24,199 bases of DNA from a virus, in the IMG/VR virus record IMGVR_UViG_3300036766_001971, positions 1-24,199 of that record; one strand, written 5' to 3'. Positions within the stretch are counted from its first letter, which is position 1; each line of letters starts with the position of its first letter. The position numbers and the translations under genes were made by a program. Positions 1 through 7,332 of the stretch are shown here, piece after piece. The notes beneath the pieces are model-generated. The model did no database searches, was not told the origin of the DNA, and saw only the letters and a list, made by a program, of their open reading frames with translations.

Positions 1-57
1 ATCAGAAACATCCGCCCGGATTTTTAACAAAAGTTCCCGTAAACTTTCATTAGCCAT
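1..57 (-). CDS. Probable tape measure protein, N-terminal fragment
   Basis: Nineteen codons are present before the window ends, beginning MANESLRELLLKIRADVSD. The ATG overlaps the stop of the tail-chaperone extension by 8 nt. In phages with a G/GT-type chaperone pair the next gene is nearly always the tape measure protein, which sets tail length and is threaded through the tail tube. The identity therefore rests on position and on the helix-compatible start, not on a recognised domain. The gene is cut by the window edge. Confidence 0.5.
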   Translation of the reverse strand, partial: MANESLRELLLKIRADVSD

Positions 58-415
58 CAGATTCTCTTTTCTTTTTTATAACAGGGATAAGACCAGGGAC
101 TCCCCCATTAAAAAAGGCTTGTGCGGCCGGACTTAATCCTTTCTTAGTAGTTTTCTTCCCAAAATCAGAAGTCAACACGGAATCAATCCACTTTGTAAGG
201 ATTTTTTGTTTACCACCTGAACCAAAAACCCTATCCATAGTGTCACCCAAAGCTGCGGCAAACCCCAGCACAATAGGGACACAGTCCTGTCGTTTATTAA
301 TCTGGGCGGCTCGATACAAATTAAGTATAAGAGAAAAAGAATATCCATCCCAGATCTCCTGAAAAGAATGGCCTCGATTGATTAAGTCTTCAATTAACCC
401 GGTATAAACTAATTC
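50..415 (-). CDS. Tail assembly chaperone, -1 frameshift extension (T part of GT)
   Basis: This frame is open without a stop from inside the end of the upstream chaperone gene to a TAA at 50-52. It has no plausible start of its own: the only candidate is a TTG at 317-319 with no SD. It lies in the -1 frame relative to the gene at 409-894. At the overlap the mRNA reads AAG AAA AAG AAT TAG, a lysine-codon run of the kind that allows tandem slippage. A -1 slip on AAG (415-417) would bypass the TAG and add about 121 residues, giving a fusion of about 281 residues. Known G/GT pairs make a small fraction of fusion protein, which binds the tape measure while the tail is built. The fusion is inferred. 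Confidence 0.75.
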   Translation of the reverse strand, partial: ELVYTGLIEDLINRGHSFQEIWDGYSFSLILNLYRAAQINKRQDCVPIVLGFAAALGDTMDRVFGSGGKQKILTKWIDSVLTSDFGKKTTKKGLSPAAQAFFNGGVPGLIPVIKKKRESDG

Positions 416-894
416 TTTTTCTTGGCCTGCTTGAGCACCAGGCCCTCGCCCGAAGTCAGGCCGAAGAAGTTTTTTATATGTTCCAGGTTATATTGAACGA
501 CTTTAATACTCAACAAAGCCGCTTTAGGTGCATCCAACTCCCCCGCTTCTTCAGGACTAATCCTTAAAGAAATAGCCAAAAGCCCAGGCAATACAGGGAG
601 AAAGGATTTAATCAGATCCCAAAAGGAGGGACCTGGCGGTGGGGTAATTTGAATTGTTCCACTACCCCCTGGGGTCAGGATTTGGGATATAGAAAAGGCC
701 CAGGAATTAATAGTAGTTAAAACAGAATCAAAGTTATCGAACGTGACCCCGCGGTCCTGAAGGTTTTTTACTAAATCCTCCAGGACCGGGGCAAGTTGAA
801 TTACTTGATTCAACGTCCAGGGTTTAACTGTGAACCCATGAACTACTTCGCCTTTTTCCTTGATCAGAACCGCAACTTCAGATTGTCCACCCAT
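409..894 (-). CDS. Tail assembly chaperone (G-like)
   Basis: A 161-residue protein with a good SD (AAGGAG) upstream of the ATG. It sits between the major tail protein and the probable tape measure, the standard place for tail assembly chaperones. I recognise no specific family. It ends QAKKKN-stop, and the lysine codons form the slippery site described for the downstream frame. The middle is hydrophobic and proline-rich (about residues 95-125), then a short helical end. It would act in the cytoplasm with the frameshifted form to fold or coat the tape measure before tube polymerisation. Confidence 0.72.
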   Translation of the reverse strand: MGGQSEVAVLIKEKGEVVHGFTVKPWTLNQVIQLAPVLEDLVKNLQDRGVTFDNFDSVLTTINSWAFSISQILTPGGSGTIQITPPPGPSFWDLIKSFLPVLPGLLAISLRISPEEAGELDAPKAALLSIKVVQYNLEHIKNFFGLTSGEGLVLKQAKKKN

Positions 895-918
895 TTAAGT
901 ATCTCCTTTCTCCCTTTC

Positions 919-2076
919 CTATTCGTAGACGACCAGATGACCATAAGGAGCAGTCGGATTATTCAGGTAATCACTTAAGACCGCCAGGGTCATCGGAATC
1001 TCTTCCCAAGTCTTGTCGTCTTCTTTAATGTTGCCGTTGGGCCGGATCTGGCACTTGGGAATCACATATTCTTTTTGAATTCCCAACCCTTCCGTGGGGA
1101 AGATCTCAACTCGGGCACTGCCCTCGATATAACCCTGAGTGGATAAAGGGAACTTTTGAGAAGTCCAGGTCACATAAGTAAAATTGACCATAATCTCTTC
1201 CCCATCCACCAGGAATCCTCCGCTTAACCGGCCGATTTTGCCGTCAATCCGACCACTCTGGCCGGCTTGCCCTGGATCAAGGATATAGTCGGTGTTTGCC
1301 ACAGCATTCTGCCGGACGCAGTTACAAGTGGCCGGGATGACACAGGTGGTGCATTTGACCCGCACCCAATAGAGACTTGAATCATTAACATTCTTCTTGG
1401 CCCAATCTCCTGGAACTGTCCAGTTGACCTTGCCATCGGAATCCAAGCCATCCCCAGCACCAGCGGTCACAAGGGTTTGCCACACGGCCCCATCCCAATA
1501 TTCCCAGGCCACCCCCGTATAATTTCCCAGGGTTTCCAGATCCAGATAGATTTCTTTAAACTTCGTGTTTTTCCCGAAGTAGGCGAAATCAAGGGCGTCC
1601 GCCAGCAAGACGAAAGGAGTTCCGGCCAGGGAATCCGCCTCCACACTTTTATCGGTATAAGCGGCCCCGTCATAAATAAAGCATTTATCCAGGAATTGCC
1701 GGACAGTTACAGCAGTGAGGCCGTAATACTGACCGACGGAATGCAGAATAGTTCCGGTCAAAGTCAACTTTTGATCGGTCTTTGACCCCGTGCCGACCCC
1801 GACATTTTCAATGTCACCCCCTGCAAAGTATCTTTGCAGATTTTCGATGACTGGTTCGTCCAGGGTAAAGTTGAATTCCAACTTCCGAGAAACCGGCACG
1901 ATCTTATCCAGTTTGCGATCACCAGACATATTGCTCCAGTGCTCCAGGGTTTCGATCGTATGCTGCAAATCTAAGCCAGCAATATTTCCCAGAAGTTTCT
2001 CCCCAGAACCGTCATTGAAATAAATCTTTTGACCGGCTGGGATCGTATAATTATCTGTGCTCGGGGGAATGGGCAT
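919..2076 (-). CDS. Major tail (tube) protein with an inserted module
   Basis: A 385-residue protein starting at an ATG with a strong SD (AGGAGG). It follows the gp37 homologue and precedes the chaperones, where a tail tube protein is expected. The first ~120 residues and the last ~120 read like a beta-rich tube protein. Between them, about residues 125-260, is a module with aromatic motifs WEYWDGAVW and LYWVRVKC, a type I know as a repeated insertion in phage tail and fibre proteins. Four cysteines cluster at about 242-253. There is no sheath gene beside it, so I infer a siphovirus-like non-contractile tail. The tube assignment rests on size and position; the inserted module is clearer than the rest. 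Confidence 0.68.
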   Translation of the reverse strand: MPIPPSTDNYTIPAGQKIYFNDGSGEKLLGNIAGLDLQHTIETLEHWSNMSGDRKLDKIVPVSRKLEFNFTLDEPVIENLQRYFAGGDIENVGVGTGSKTDQKLTLTGTILHSVGQYYGLTAVTVRQFLDKCFIYDGAAYTDKSVEADSLAGTPFVLLADALDFAYFGKNTKFKEIYLDLETLGNYTGVAWEYWDGAVWQTLVTAGAGDGLDSDGKVNWTVPGDWAKKNVNDSSLYWVRVKCTTCVIPATCNCVRQNAVANTDYILDPGQAGQSGRIDGKIGRLSGGFLVDGEEIMVNFTYVTWTSQKFPLSTQGYIEGSARVEIFPTEGLGIQKEYVIPKCQIRPNGNIKEDDKTWEEIPMTLAVLSDYLNNPTAPYGHLVVYE

Positions 2077-2088
2077 GGTTCGCCTCCT

Positions 2089-2556
2089 TTATGAAACTTT
2101 TATTCTTGGGTTAACTAAAGAATATTCGGCCGCGTAAAGGACATTTTGAGGGGTAGATCCGACTTTATATTCGCGAACAATTTCCAAGGGGAGAACCCCT
2201 GGCAACCCCACAGTTTTGCCCATTAACCGAGTCCGAAGATCATGTAAAATTGTTGAAATCCCTAAATTTCGAGCAATTTCTTGATCGCGAAAATCCTGAG
2301 TGCCGACATAAAGAGTTATAGTCACAATTTGTCGTTGAATCAACCCTTTTAATTCCCCATAAGCGGCTCCAGTAATTTCTACTAGGACCCCAGGGTATCG
2401 GCCTCCAAAAATATCCGCCATCATCTCTTCCAGAAACTCCGTAGAATAACCGACATAACCTTTGAGCATTTTTAGATAACCCCCAGGATTCTCTATCCTA
2501 AGGTCCTCCAAAAAGGCTAAAATTGCCCCTTCGTAGTCGGCAAATTTATAATTCAT
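2089..2556 (-). CDS. Mu gp37-like protein (DUF1834), tail/neck
   Basis: A 155-residue protein resembling the DUF1834 / Mu gp37 family, which lies between the gp36 and gpG homologues and the tail genes of Mu-like phages. Its role is not settled; a neck or tail-terminator function fits the position and length. The N-terminus (MNYKFADYEGAILAFLEDL) and a central region built around ALYVGTQ-like beta strands (here ITLYVGTQDFRD) suit a small alpha/beta joining protein. Its start overlaps the end of the gpG-like gene by 11 nt, so the two are probably translationally coupled. Confidence 0.7.
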   Translation of the reverse strand: MNYKFADYEGAILAFLEDLRIENPGGYLKMLKGYVGYSTEFLEEMMADIFGGRYPGVLVEITGAAYGELKGLIQRQIVTITLYVGTQDFRDQEIARNLGISTILHDLRTRLMGKTVGLPGVLPLEIVREYKVGSTPQNVLYAAEYSLVNPRIKVS

Positions 2557-3136
2557 CGATCAAATGCCCCGACATATTTTTGACCAGATAATTCCAGTCC
2601 GCCTCTTGAACTACCAAAAAAGGCCTAGCCGGAATGGTCGTAGCCGGAATTTTTGATTTTTGAACAGGGTGACCAGCCCCCGGCCAATATAGGGCCTTCT
2701 TCTTTTTCGGCGTAATAATTCTCTCAGGAATCACTCCCCCGAATTGATGAATAGCCCCATACTTTGTTCTCGTTCCCACGGCAACTCCACCAGGAATCAG
2801 TCGCCAGAAAATACTGCCCATTAACCGGGCCGTATTAATCAAAAGTTTCCGGCCCCGTTTAGCAGCAAAACCCTTAGCAGATAACCGACCCTCGTGTCGC
2901 GCACCTTTTCGCCAAGTTTTTCTTGACATTACCCACTGCCAAAGCGACTGTGGTTTCATGGGAGGCCAAGCATCAGGACGGCCCCCAACCATAAAGTTTG
3001 CTCGGACACTGTTCTTCATCCATTCACCAAAATCTTGCATAACCGGACGAATATTAACGGCTCTGTCCTGAACCTTCTTAAATAAAGCCGTTACGTCCTT
3101 TCGACTTTGGTCAAACTCTATAGTTAATCGGGCCAT
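2546..3136 (-). CDS. Mu gpG-like virion morphogenesis protein
   Basis: A 196-residue basic protein. The features of the phage virion morphogenesis family (Mu gpG, tail completion type) are visible: an N-terminal helical part with FGEWMKNSVRANF, then RLMGSIFWRL, then a glycine-rich GTRTKYGAIHQFGG motif and RPFLVV near the end. The GTxxxYAxxHQFG-type motif is the most telling. Such proteins act at the head-tail junction or in tail completion. The first base of its ATG coincides with the last base of the upstream gp36-like gene's stop, and its end overlaps the gp37 homologue by 11 nt, so it lies in a compact neck block. Confidence 0.8.
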   Translation of the reverse strand: MARLTIEFDQSRKDVTALFKKVQDRAVNIRPVMQDFGEWMKNSVRANFMVGGRPDAWPPMKPQSLWQWVMSRKTWRKGARHEGRLSAKGFAAKRGRKLLINTARLMGSIFWRLIPGGVAVGTRTKYGAIHQFGGVIPERIITPKKKKALYWPGAGHPVQKSKIPATTIPARPFLVVQEADWNYLVKNMSGHLIDEL

Positions 3137-3549
3137 TAAAAATCCCCTAACGTCTCCCGAGAAAAAACCCGATCCGCACTGGAAAAGTCAACTACATTGG
3201 GGCTCGGTTCTTCCGTTACCGGCCCAATTGTCGCTCTTCCAGCCGCTACATCTTTTAAAAAAATCAGCCAGTCTTCATATTTCACCCGACGGATCTCTTT
3301 CATAAATGAGCGGCGGGAAAAGATATGGTAGATAGAAATGTCGATAGAAATTGACTTCACGACATTTGGAGTCGGGGTTAAAGGGACTTTGTACACAATC
3401 CCCAGATAACCGTCGATCAAGGCGTCTGCCATCATGATCGCTTCAGTTATCACCGCATCATCAGGGGTATCCCCCGACTCCGCAGTCAGATTAGCCAATT
3501 CTTCAGCGGAAATCAGGTCAAGGATTTCCGTCTGCGAACAATAGGCCAT
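3136..3549 (-). CDS. Mu gp36-like head/neck protein (DUF1320)
   Basis: A 137-residue acidic protein matching the Mu gp36 (DUF1320) pattern. It begins MAYCSQTEILDLISAEELANL, has a central MADALIDGYLGIVYKVPL (the usual A-x-x-x-IDxYL signature) and a helical end. By position this family is a head-completion or connector protein below the portal. It follows the capsid gene after a 15-nt gap and its start has a good SD (GAGG). The gene immediately downstream begins at its stop codon. Confidence 0.85.
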   Translation of the reverse strand: MAYCSQTEILDLISAEELANLTAESGDTPDDAVITEAIMMADALIDGYLGIVYKVPLTPTPNVVKSISIDISIYHIFSRRSFMKEIRRVKYEDWLIFLKDVAAGRATIGPVTEEPSPNVVDFSSADRVFSRETLGDF

Positions 3550-3564
3550 CGGACCTCCTCGGCC

Positions 3565-4461
3565 TTAAGCCAATTCGGGAACGACCAGAAGATCCGCAGT
3601 GCCCTTCCAAACGTTGGTCACGCCACCACCGGTGGAACCCGGGGCCAGAATGAAATCCGCATGAAGAATAGTCCGGGCAGCAGATTCCAGAGACGGGGGC
3701 ACGACCAAAAAGTTTGGGACAATACCCAGGGGCCGACCATCAGCGTTGGTGAAACCCATCATGGCGGCCCTGGCCGCGGCGTAGTTGGTGGGGTTCAAGG
3801 TGTCTTTGCTGGCATAGGCCAACTGCCATAAGCCGTAGCAAACTGCGCCCCGATAATCCACGCCGTAACGAAACTTCTTTCGCATAAAAGCATGTTCATC
3901 ATCCGGGCGATCCATGCGGATCAACTGCACAGGGCGCCGAGAAATATAGACCAGGGGTTTGATCATGCGAGAAATGTCCAGAAGATACCAGGCTGCACTA
4001 CCCCCTGCCCCATAATTTGAAAGTGTGCCCATTCCCACAGGATGATCAACGGCGAAAAAGTATTTACCATCATAACAGGTAGCGGTGAAAGCAGCTTTCA
4101 TGATGTCGGCCATAAGCCGATCCGGATGTTTCTTCGCTTCCTGGCCCAAAGAGCCGATGATCGGAGAATACAGGCCCAACTGATCATCTTCGATGTCGTC
4201 CCGGTCCACTTCGATGGTGGCCTCATAGGATTTAACCGTGGCCTGATAAGCCAGGGCCTCGAGATCCTGGATAATCCGATCACCCACCCATTCCTGGAGC
4301 ATGGGGAAGTTCAACATGAACTTAAAGTCGACCGTGCGGCCGGCCGCGGGCACCGTCATGGAGACTTGTTCAAACCATGTTTTGGTGTCCTGGAAAGCGG
4401 CGTTGAACAACCCGTTCAGGGTGATATATAAATTTTGAAGATTTTCCTGATTGATAATCAT
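3565..4461 (-). CDS. Major capsid protein, Mu gpT-like
   Basis: A 298-residue protein with the features of Mu-type major head subunits: N-terminal MIINQENLQNLYITLNGLFN, then WFEQVSMTVPA, the EWVGDR motif, an EVDRDDIEDDQLG segment and LGIVPNFLVVPPSLE near the end. In Mu phages gpT forms the icosahedral shell after the protease removes the scaffold. I see no long N-terminal delta domain, consistent with a separate scaffold (the nested product at 5403-6083). The ATG has an SD (GGAGG). The gene for the two-domain decoration-like protein lies immediately upstream. Confidence 0.88.
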   Translation of the reverse strand: MIINQENLQNLYITLNGLFNAAFQDTKTWFEQVSMTVPAAGRTVDFKFMLNFPMLQEWVGDRIIQDLEALAYQATVKSYEATIEVDRDDIEDDQLGLYSPIIGSLGQEAKKHPDRLMADIMKAAFTATCYDGKYFFAVDHPVGMGTLSNYGAGGSAAWYLLDISRMIKPLVYISRRPVQLIRMDRPDDEHAFMRKKFRYGVDYRGAVCYGLWQLAYASKDTLNPTNYAAARAAMMGFTNADGRPLGIVPNFLVVPPSLESAARTILHADFILAPGSTGGGVTNVWKGTADLLVVPELA

Positions 4462-4494
4462 TTTTGAAACCTCCGTAAATTTTAAGCGGATTGA

Positions 4495-5367
4495 TTAAAC
4501 GCCATCATCCCTGGCGACCAGGAAATACATATCCAAATCATCACCGGCGCCAGCCGCAGTCTCATTAAGCAGAACACCTCCTGCCGCAGATAACAGATCG
4601 GTATTGGCGGCCACCGCGATGTCTAAGGCCTCCCCCTCTTGATAAGCATCCGCTGCTCCAAAGGTCAACATGGTGGTGGCCCCAAATTTCACGAGCAGGG
4701 TTTTATCGGCTCCAGGCACCGTGGCCAAATAACCATAGGCCCGTTTGATCCGACAGGGATAATTAAGTTCAAGTTTCGGGCCTAAGGCCTGCTTATCGGT
4801 GCCGTCCTTAACCCAACCAGTCTGCCGAGGGATAATAATTGGCACCAGATCACCAGCCAAAGCCTGAATCTGTTCGGGCACCGTGTCCGTGGCCGCAGGG
4901 AAGAAATCCCCCGCATCCGAAACAGTCAAGGCATCCGCGGACCCCGGAAGGGCCTGAACAAAGGTGGCCTCGTCGATGGAAAGCCAACCCTGGCCGGATG
5001 ACACAAACTTCTGCAACCGACCGCAGATAACCCCGACCCCAGGGTTAGATTCATCAAACTCATTGTCATTCACCAGATACATGTTTTTGCCGACATCGGC
5101 CTGGGCGATGGAAGTGGCGTTAAATAAAAACACCCCCCGGCGACGGACCCGGATGGACTTGGCCCCATCTGCCCCAAGGTTGTTAACCATTTCCAGGGCC
5201 ACGCCCACGAACTTATTATTCGCGCCGTCGGCCCCCGGAATAGCCAACCCCAAATTATCCACGCAAACCAGGGCGCCGGAGTAAATCTTGGTGGTGGTTT
5301 TTACGGGATAATCGACCTCGATGCCTTCCCGATATTTTGTTTTGAAATCTGCACTGAGAGCACCCAT
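4495..5367 (-). CDS. Capsid decoration-like protein with extra C-terminal domain
   Basis: A 290-residue protein between the protease/scaffold and the capsid genes, where capsid cement proteins usually lie. Residues 1 to ~130 resemble small head-decoration proteins: a beta-rich fold with a VGVALE segment and a basic IRVRRRGVF strand. After a linker (about 135-165) comes a second domain of ~120 residues with ELNYPCRIKRAYGYL and a DDLDMYFLVARDD end, which looks like an extra surface beta-sandwich. The first part probably sits on the capsid surface and the second may be a display domain. This is inferred from length and position, and the family is not certain. Confidence 0.65.
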   Translation of the reverse strand: MGALSADFKTKYREGIEVDYPVKTTTKIYSGALVCVDNLGLAIPGADGANNKFVGVALEMVNNLGADGAKSIRVRRRGVFLFNATSIAQADVGKNMYLVNDNEFDESNPGVGVICGRLQKFVSSGQGWLSIDEATFVQALPGSADALTVSDAGDFFPAATDTVPEQIQALAGDLVPIIIPRQTGWVKDGTDKQALGPKLELNYPCRIKRAYGYLATVPGADKTLLVKFGATTMLTFGAADAYQEGEALDIAVAANTDLLSAAGGVLLNETAAGAGDDLDMYFLVARDDGV

Positions 5368-5402
5368 CTTTTAGTTACCTCCGTAATTTTGACGGGAAAG
5401 GT

Positions 5403-6083
5403 TTACTGATTCTTGGCCTTCCGTTCAGCCAGACCGGCCTGGGATTCCTTAAACTTGTCAGGAGTTAAACCCATGGCCGCACACATTTTAATAGCGGACT
5501 CAGACAAAACCCCGTCTTTATCCCCAGTTTCTTTCTTCAGGTCCAGTTTTTCCAGGGGAACCACCGAATAAGTCGCCCTGGCCAAAATCAAATCCTTGAA
5601 GAACTGGGGATCTTCCGTGGCCATCCGCTGAAGACGGTTATCGCTCCGGGACAATTCTTCAGGAGAAGTCCTTCCAGTTTTAAGGGCCTCCTGAATCAGG
5701 GCCTCCGCCTTTTCCTTTTTCACTTCCTCCTGGACCTTGGCTAAGTTTATCCGGGCCTCTTTACCGGATTCAATTTCCGATTTGAGACCCTCGATCCGAG
5801 TAATCACTTTTTCCACAGGCGAATCCGCGGGGAGACCGATGACCTCCGTGATCAACAGAGGCACCTTCATCTTATTGGCCTTCAACTCCAGTTCAGTGGC
5901 CCGCAGTTCCGCTTTCTTGGCCGCTTCCTTAGCGACAAGGACAGCGGCCTCGGCCTCCGTGGCCTTTTTCTCCAGATCAGGAATACTAACCGCACCTTTA
6001 TGCGACTCCTGAACCTTCAAAATGACCGTGGATTCATCCGCATCATCCGGCAAACTCAGAATTTTCCTTAAAGTTTCAATCAT
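5403..6083 (-). CDS. Nested scaffold protein (Mu Z-like) from an internal start
   Basis: Inside the protease gene an in-frame ATG at 6081-6083 is preceded by AGGGAGG at 6089-6095, five bases upstream, a near-ideal SD. Translation from here gives 226 residues starting MIETLRKILSLPDDADEST, followed by a heptad-rich Ala/Glu/Lys coiled coil. Mu makes its scaffold (Z) from an internal start in I, and lambda makes Nu3 inside C. The layout here is the same: catalytic domains first, then a scaffold that can be made alone in excess. The SD and frame are seen directly; function is inferred from the analogy. Confidence 0.75.
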   Translation of the reverse strand: MIETLRKILSLPDDADESTVILKVQESHKGAVSIPDLEKKATEAEAAVLVAKEAAKKAELRATELELKANKMKVPLLITEVIGLPADSPVEKVITRIEGLKSEIESGKEARINLAKVQEEVKKEKAEALIQEALKTGRTSPEELSRSDNRLQRMATEDPQFFKDLILARATYSVVPLEKLDLKKETGDKDGVLSESAIKMCAAMGLTPDKFKESQAGLAERKAKNQ

Positions 6084-7058
6084 AAAAACCTCCCTGGCGT
6101 GTTTCTCTGAGATTTTCATCCCGACCGCTTTGGCCCGAGATTTAATCTTGTTAGTGATTTTTGTTACTTCGGCCTGGTCGTATTGGTCCTGATTCCCAGT
6201 TTGATTCCAATAACCCCAGGCAGCCCTCACGTGATCATAATTATCCAGGGGATACCGGTAATTAACTGGGTCAGCGAACATATCGTCCGCAACCGAAGAA
6301 AATTCTCCCGGTTTCGTTACGTTCCCTTTTTCTTTAATTCCGATCCCATACTTTCGGGATCTTTCCTCTTGCGCTTTTTTTGCTTGGGCATCGGCGGCCA
6401 AGGTTAACACCTCTAAAGCCCCATATTTTGCAGCCAACGGAGTTAAGTTAGCAATTGCAGGGAAATTAGTTAATGCGGCATGAAGTAATTCTTTAACCCT
6501 ACGAGTTTCAGGGTCAATGGTCACTACGGGGGAGAAGTAGCGATATTCCCGACTAGAAATATAACCCAGGGCTTTATCCGTCCATTCAACCTTCGCCCAC
6601 AAACCATCGTCCCTGGGATCAAGATTTTTAATCCACCCAGCCGCCGGCGCCTGAACCCCGTCCATGGTTTGATGTTCGTAGTCGATAACCAGGTCGTTAC
6701 CACGAACCTCAAAAGCTCCGACAATATCGGTCATAGCCCTGGAATCTACCAAAAAGGGCGGCCGATCATCCGTGAGTTTAACTTTTCCTGCTGGTAAAAT
6801 TCGAATCCACTCAGGAACTCCTCCGTGGACTTCCCAAGTTAAAATGGCCTTATGCATTGTGGCTTTAGGTTCCCACATCCCCGTTTTATCATTTTTTTGA
6901 AATTTCTCTTTGACCGCCGCCCAAGCAGTAGCCCGAGATTGCGCTTCGTCCCCGTTATACTGTTCAAAGGCTGAATTATAAACGGCCACCCAAATCGCGA
7001 TTAAATGTTTTGGTTGATTCTTAATTTCGTCAGGGGGATTATCTAATGTGTAGGGCAT
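5403..7058 (-). CDS. Prohead protease, Mu I-like, fused to ChaB-like, DUF6582-like and scaffold parts
   Basis: A 551-residue multi-domain protein. I start it at the ATG 7056-7058 because MPYTLDNPPDEI matches the usual ChaB start and GAGGAGGAG lies just upstream. Residues 1-63 are ChaB-like (AIWVAVYNSAFEQYNG, AWAAVK). Residues 70-215 match the Mu I protease: LVIDYEHQ (123-130), AGWIKNL, YRYFSPV and the HAALTNFPAI end motif. Residues 236-318 look like DUF6582 (WGYWNQTGNQDQYD). From 326 on it is charged and coiled-coil-like (scaffold). The protein would self-process and cleave scaffold during capsid maturation. The leader just upstream ends in a terminator-like hairpin. Confidence 0.85.
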   Translation of the reverse strand: MPYTLDNPPDEIKNQPKHLIAIWVAVYNSAFEQYNGDEAQSRATAWAAVKEKFQKNDKTGMWEPKATMHKAILTWEVHGGVPEWIRILPAGKVKLTDDRPPFLVDSRAMTDIVGAFEVRGNDLVIDYEHQTMDGVQAPAAGWIKNLDPRDDGLWAKVEWTDKALGYISSREYRYFSPVVTIDPETRRVKELLHAALTNFPAIANLTPLAAKYGALEVLTLAADAQAKKAQEERSRKYGIGIKEKGNVTKPGEFSSVADDMFADPVNYRYPLDNYDHVRAAWGYWNQTGNQDQYDQAEVTKITNKIKSRAKAVGMKISEKHAREVFMIETLRKILSLPDDADESTVILKVQESHKGAVSIPDLEKKATEAEAAVLVAKEAAKKAELRATELELKANKMKVPLLITEVIGLPADSPVEKVITRIEGLKSEIESGKEARINLAKVQEEVKKEKAEALIQEALKTGRTSPEELSRSDNRLQRMATEDPQFFKDLILARATYSVVPLEKLDLKKETGDKDGVLSESAIKMCAAMGLTPDKFKESQAGLAERKAKNQ

Positions 7059-7077
7059 AATTTTTAATCTCCTCCTC

Positions 7078-7121
7078 AAAAGAAAAACCCATCACTGATA
7101 CCCCAAGGTATCAATGACGGG
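7078..7121 (-). terminator. Terminator-like hairpin directly before the protease RBS
   Basis: On the minus strand a 15-bp stem (two G-U pairs, none unpaired) closes on a TTGG loop (stem 7088-7102 with 7107-7121) and is followed by TTTTTCTTTT at 7078-7087. The T-tract runs straight into the GAGGAGGAG SD of the protease gene. This is a strong intrinsic terminator in form. In the middle of a late operon it is more likely an attenuator, or read through with help. Confidence 0.85.
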
Positions 7122-7164
7122 CTTCGCTTTACCTAAAAGCAGGTCCTGCTATGCCAGTCGGTTA
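7122..7164 (-). promoter_or_regulatory. Structured leader before the protease hairpin
   Basis: About 40 non-coding bases between the stop of the 56-aa gene and the hairpin. In the RNA, ACCTAA (overlapping that stop) can pair with TTAGGT, enclosing a small AGCAGG/CCTGCT hairpin. The same TTAGGT region (AGGTA) is also complementary to TACCT at the top of the terminator stem. The two pairings exclude each other, which is how attenuators work. A GGTAAAG...GCGAAGC motif also occurs in the leader at 13310-13332. Confidence 0.4.
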
Positions 7165-7332
7165 GGTTCCTTGAACAACGCTATGATCTTCAGGACCTTT
7201 GCGTCGTTCACCACCAGAAATATTTAAAACCCGGGCGCACAATATTAATGCTTCCTGATCTTTTCTAAGACGGTCTTCAACTCTCCTTCGTAATCTAGTG
7301 AAATAATCAATTTGAATTTTTTCCTCTACCAT
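7162..7332 (-). CDS. Small hypothetical protein, 56 aa
   Basis: Begins MVEEKIQIDYFTRLRRRVED and ends DHSVVQGT. The ATG overlaps the stop of the upstream 99-aa gene as TAATG, and an upstream purine-rich stretch could serve as SD, so translational coupling is likely. The protein is basic and mostly helical, with no membrane segment and no recognised family. It ends 41 bases before the terminator-like hairpin, so it may be the last gene translated when that hairpin works. Confidence 0.6.
   Translation of the reverse strand: MVEEKIQIDYFTRLRRRVEDRLRKDQEALILCARVLNISGGERRKGPEDHSVVQGT

Noticed and set aside
7078-7164. Known riboswitch (c-di-GMP, preQ1, glycine types)
   Set aside because: Conserved core sequences of these classes are not present in either leader.
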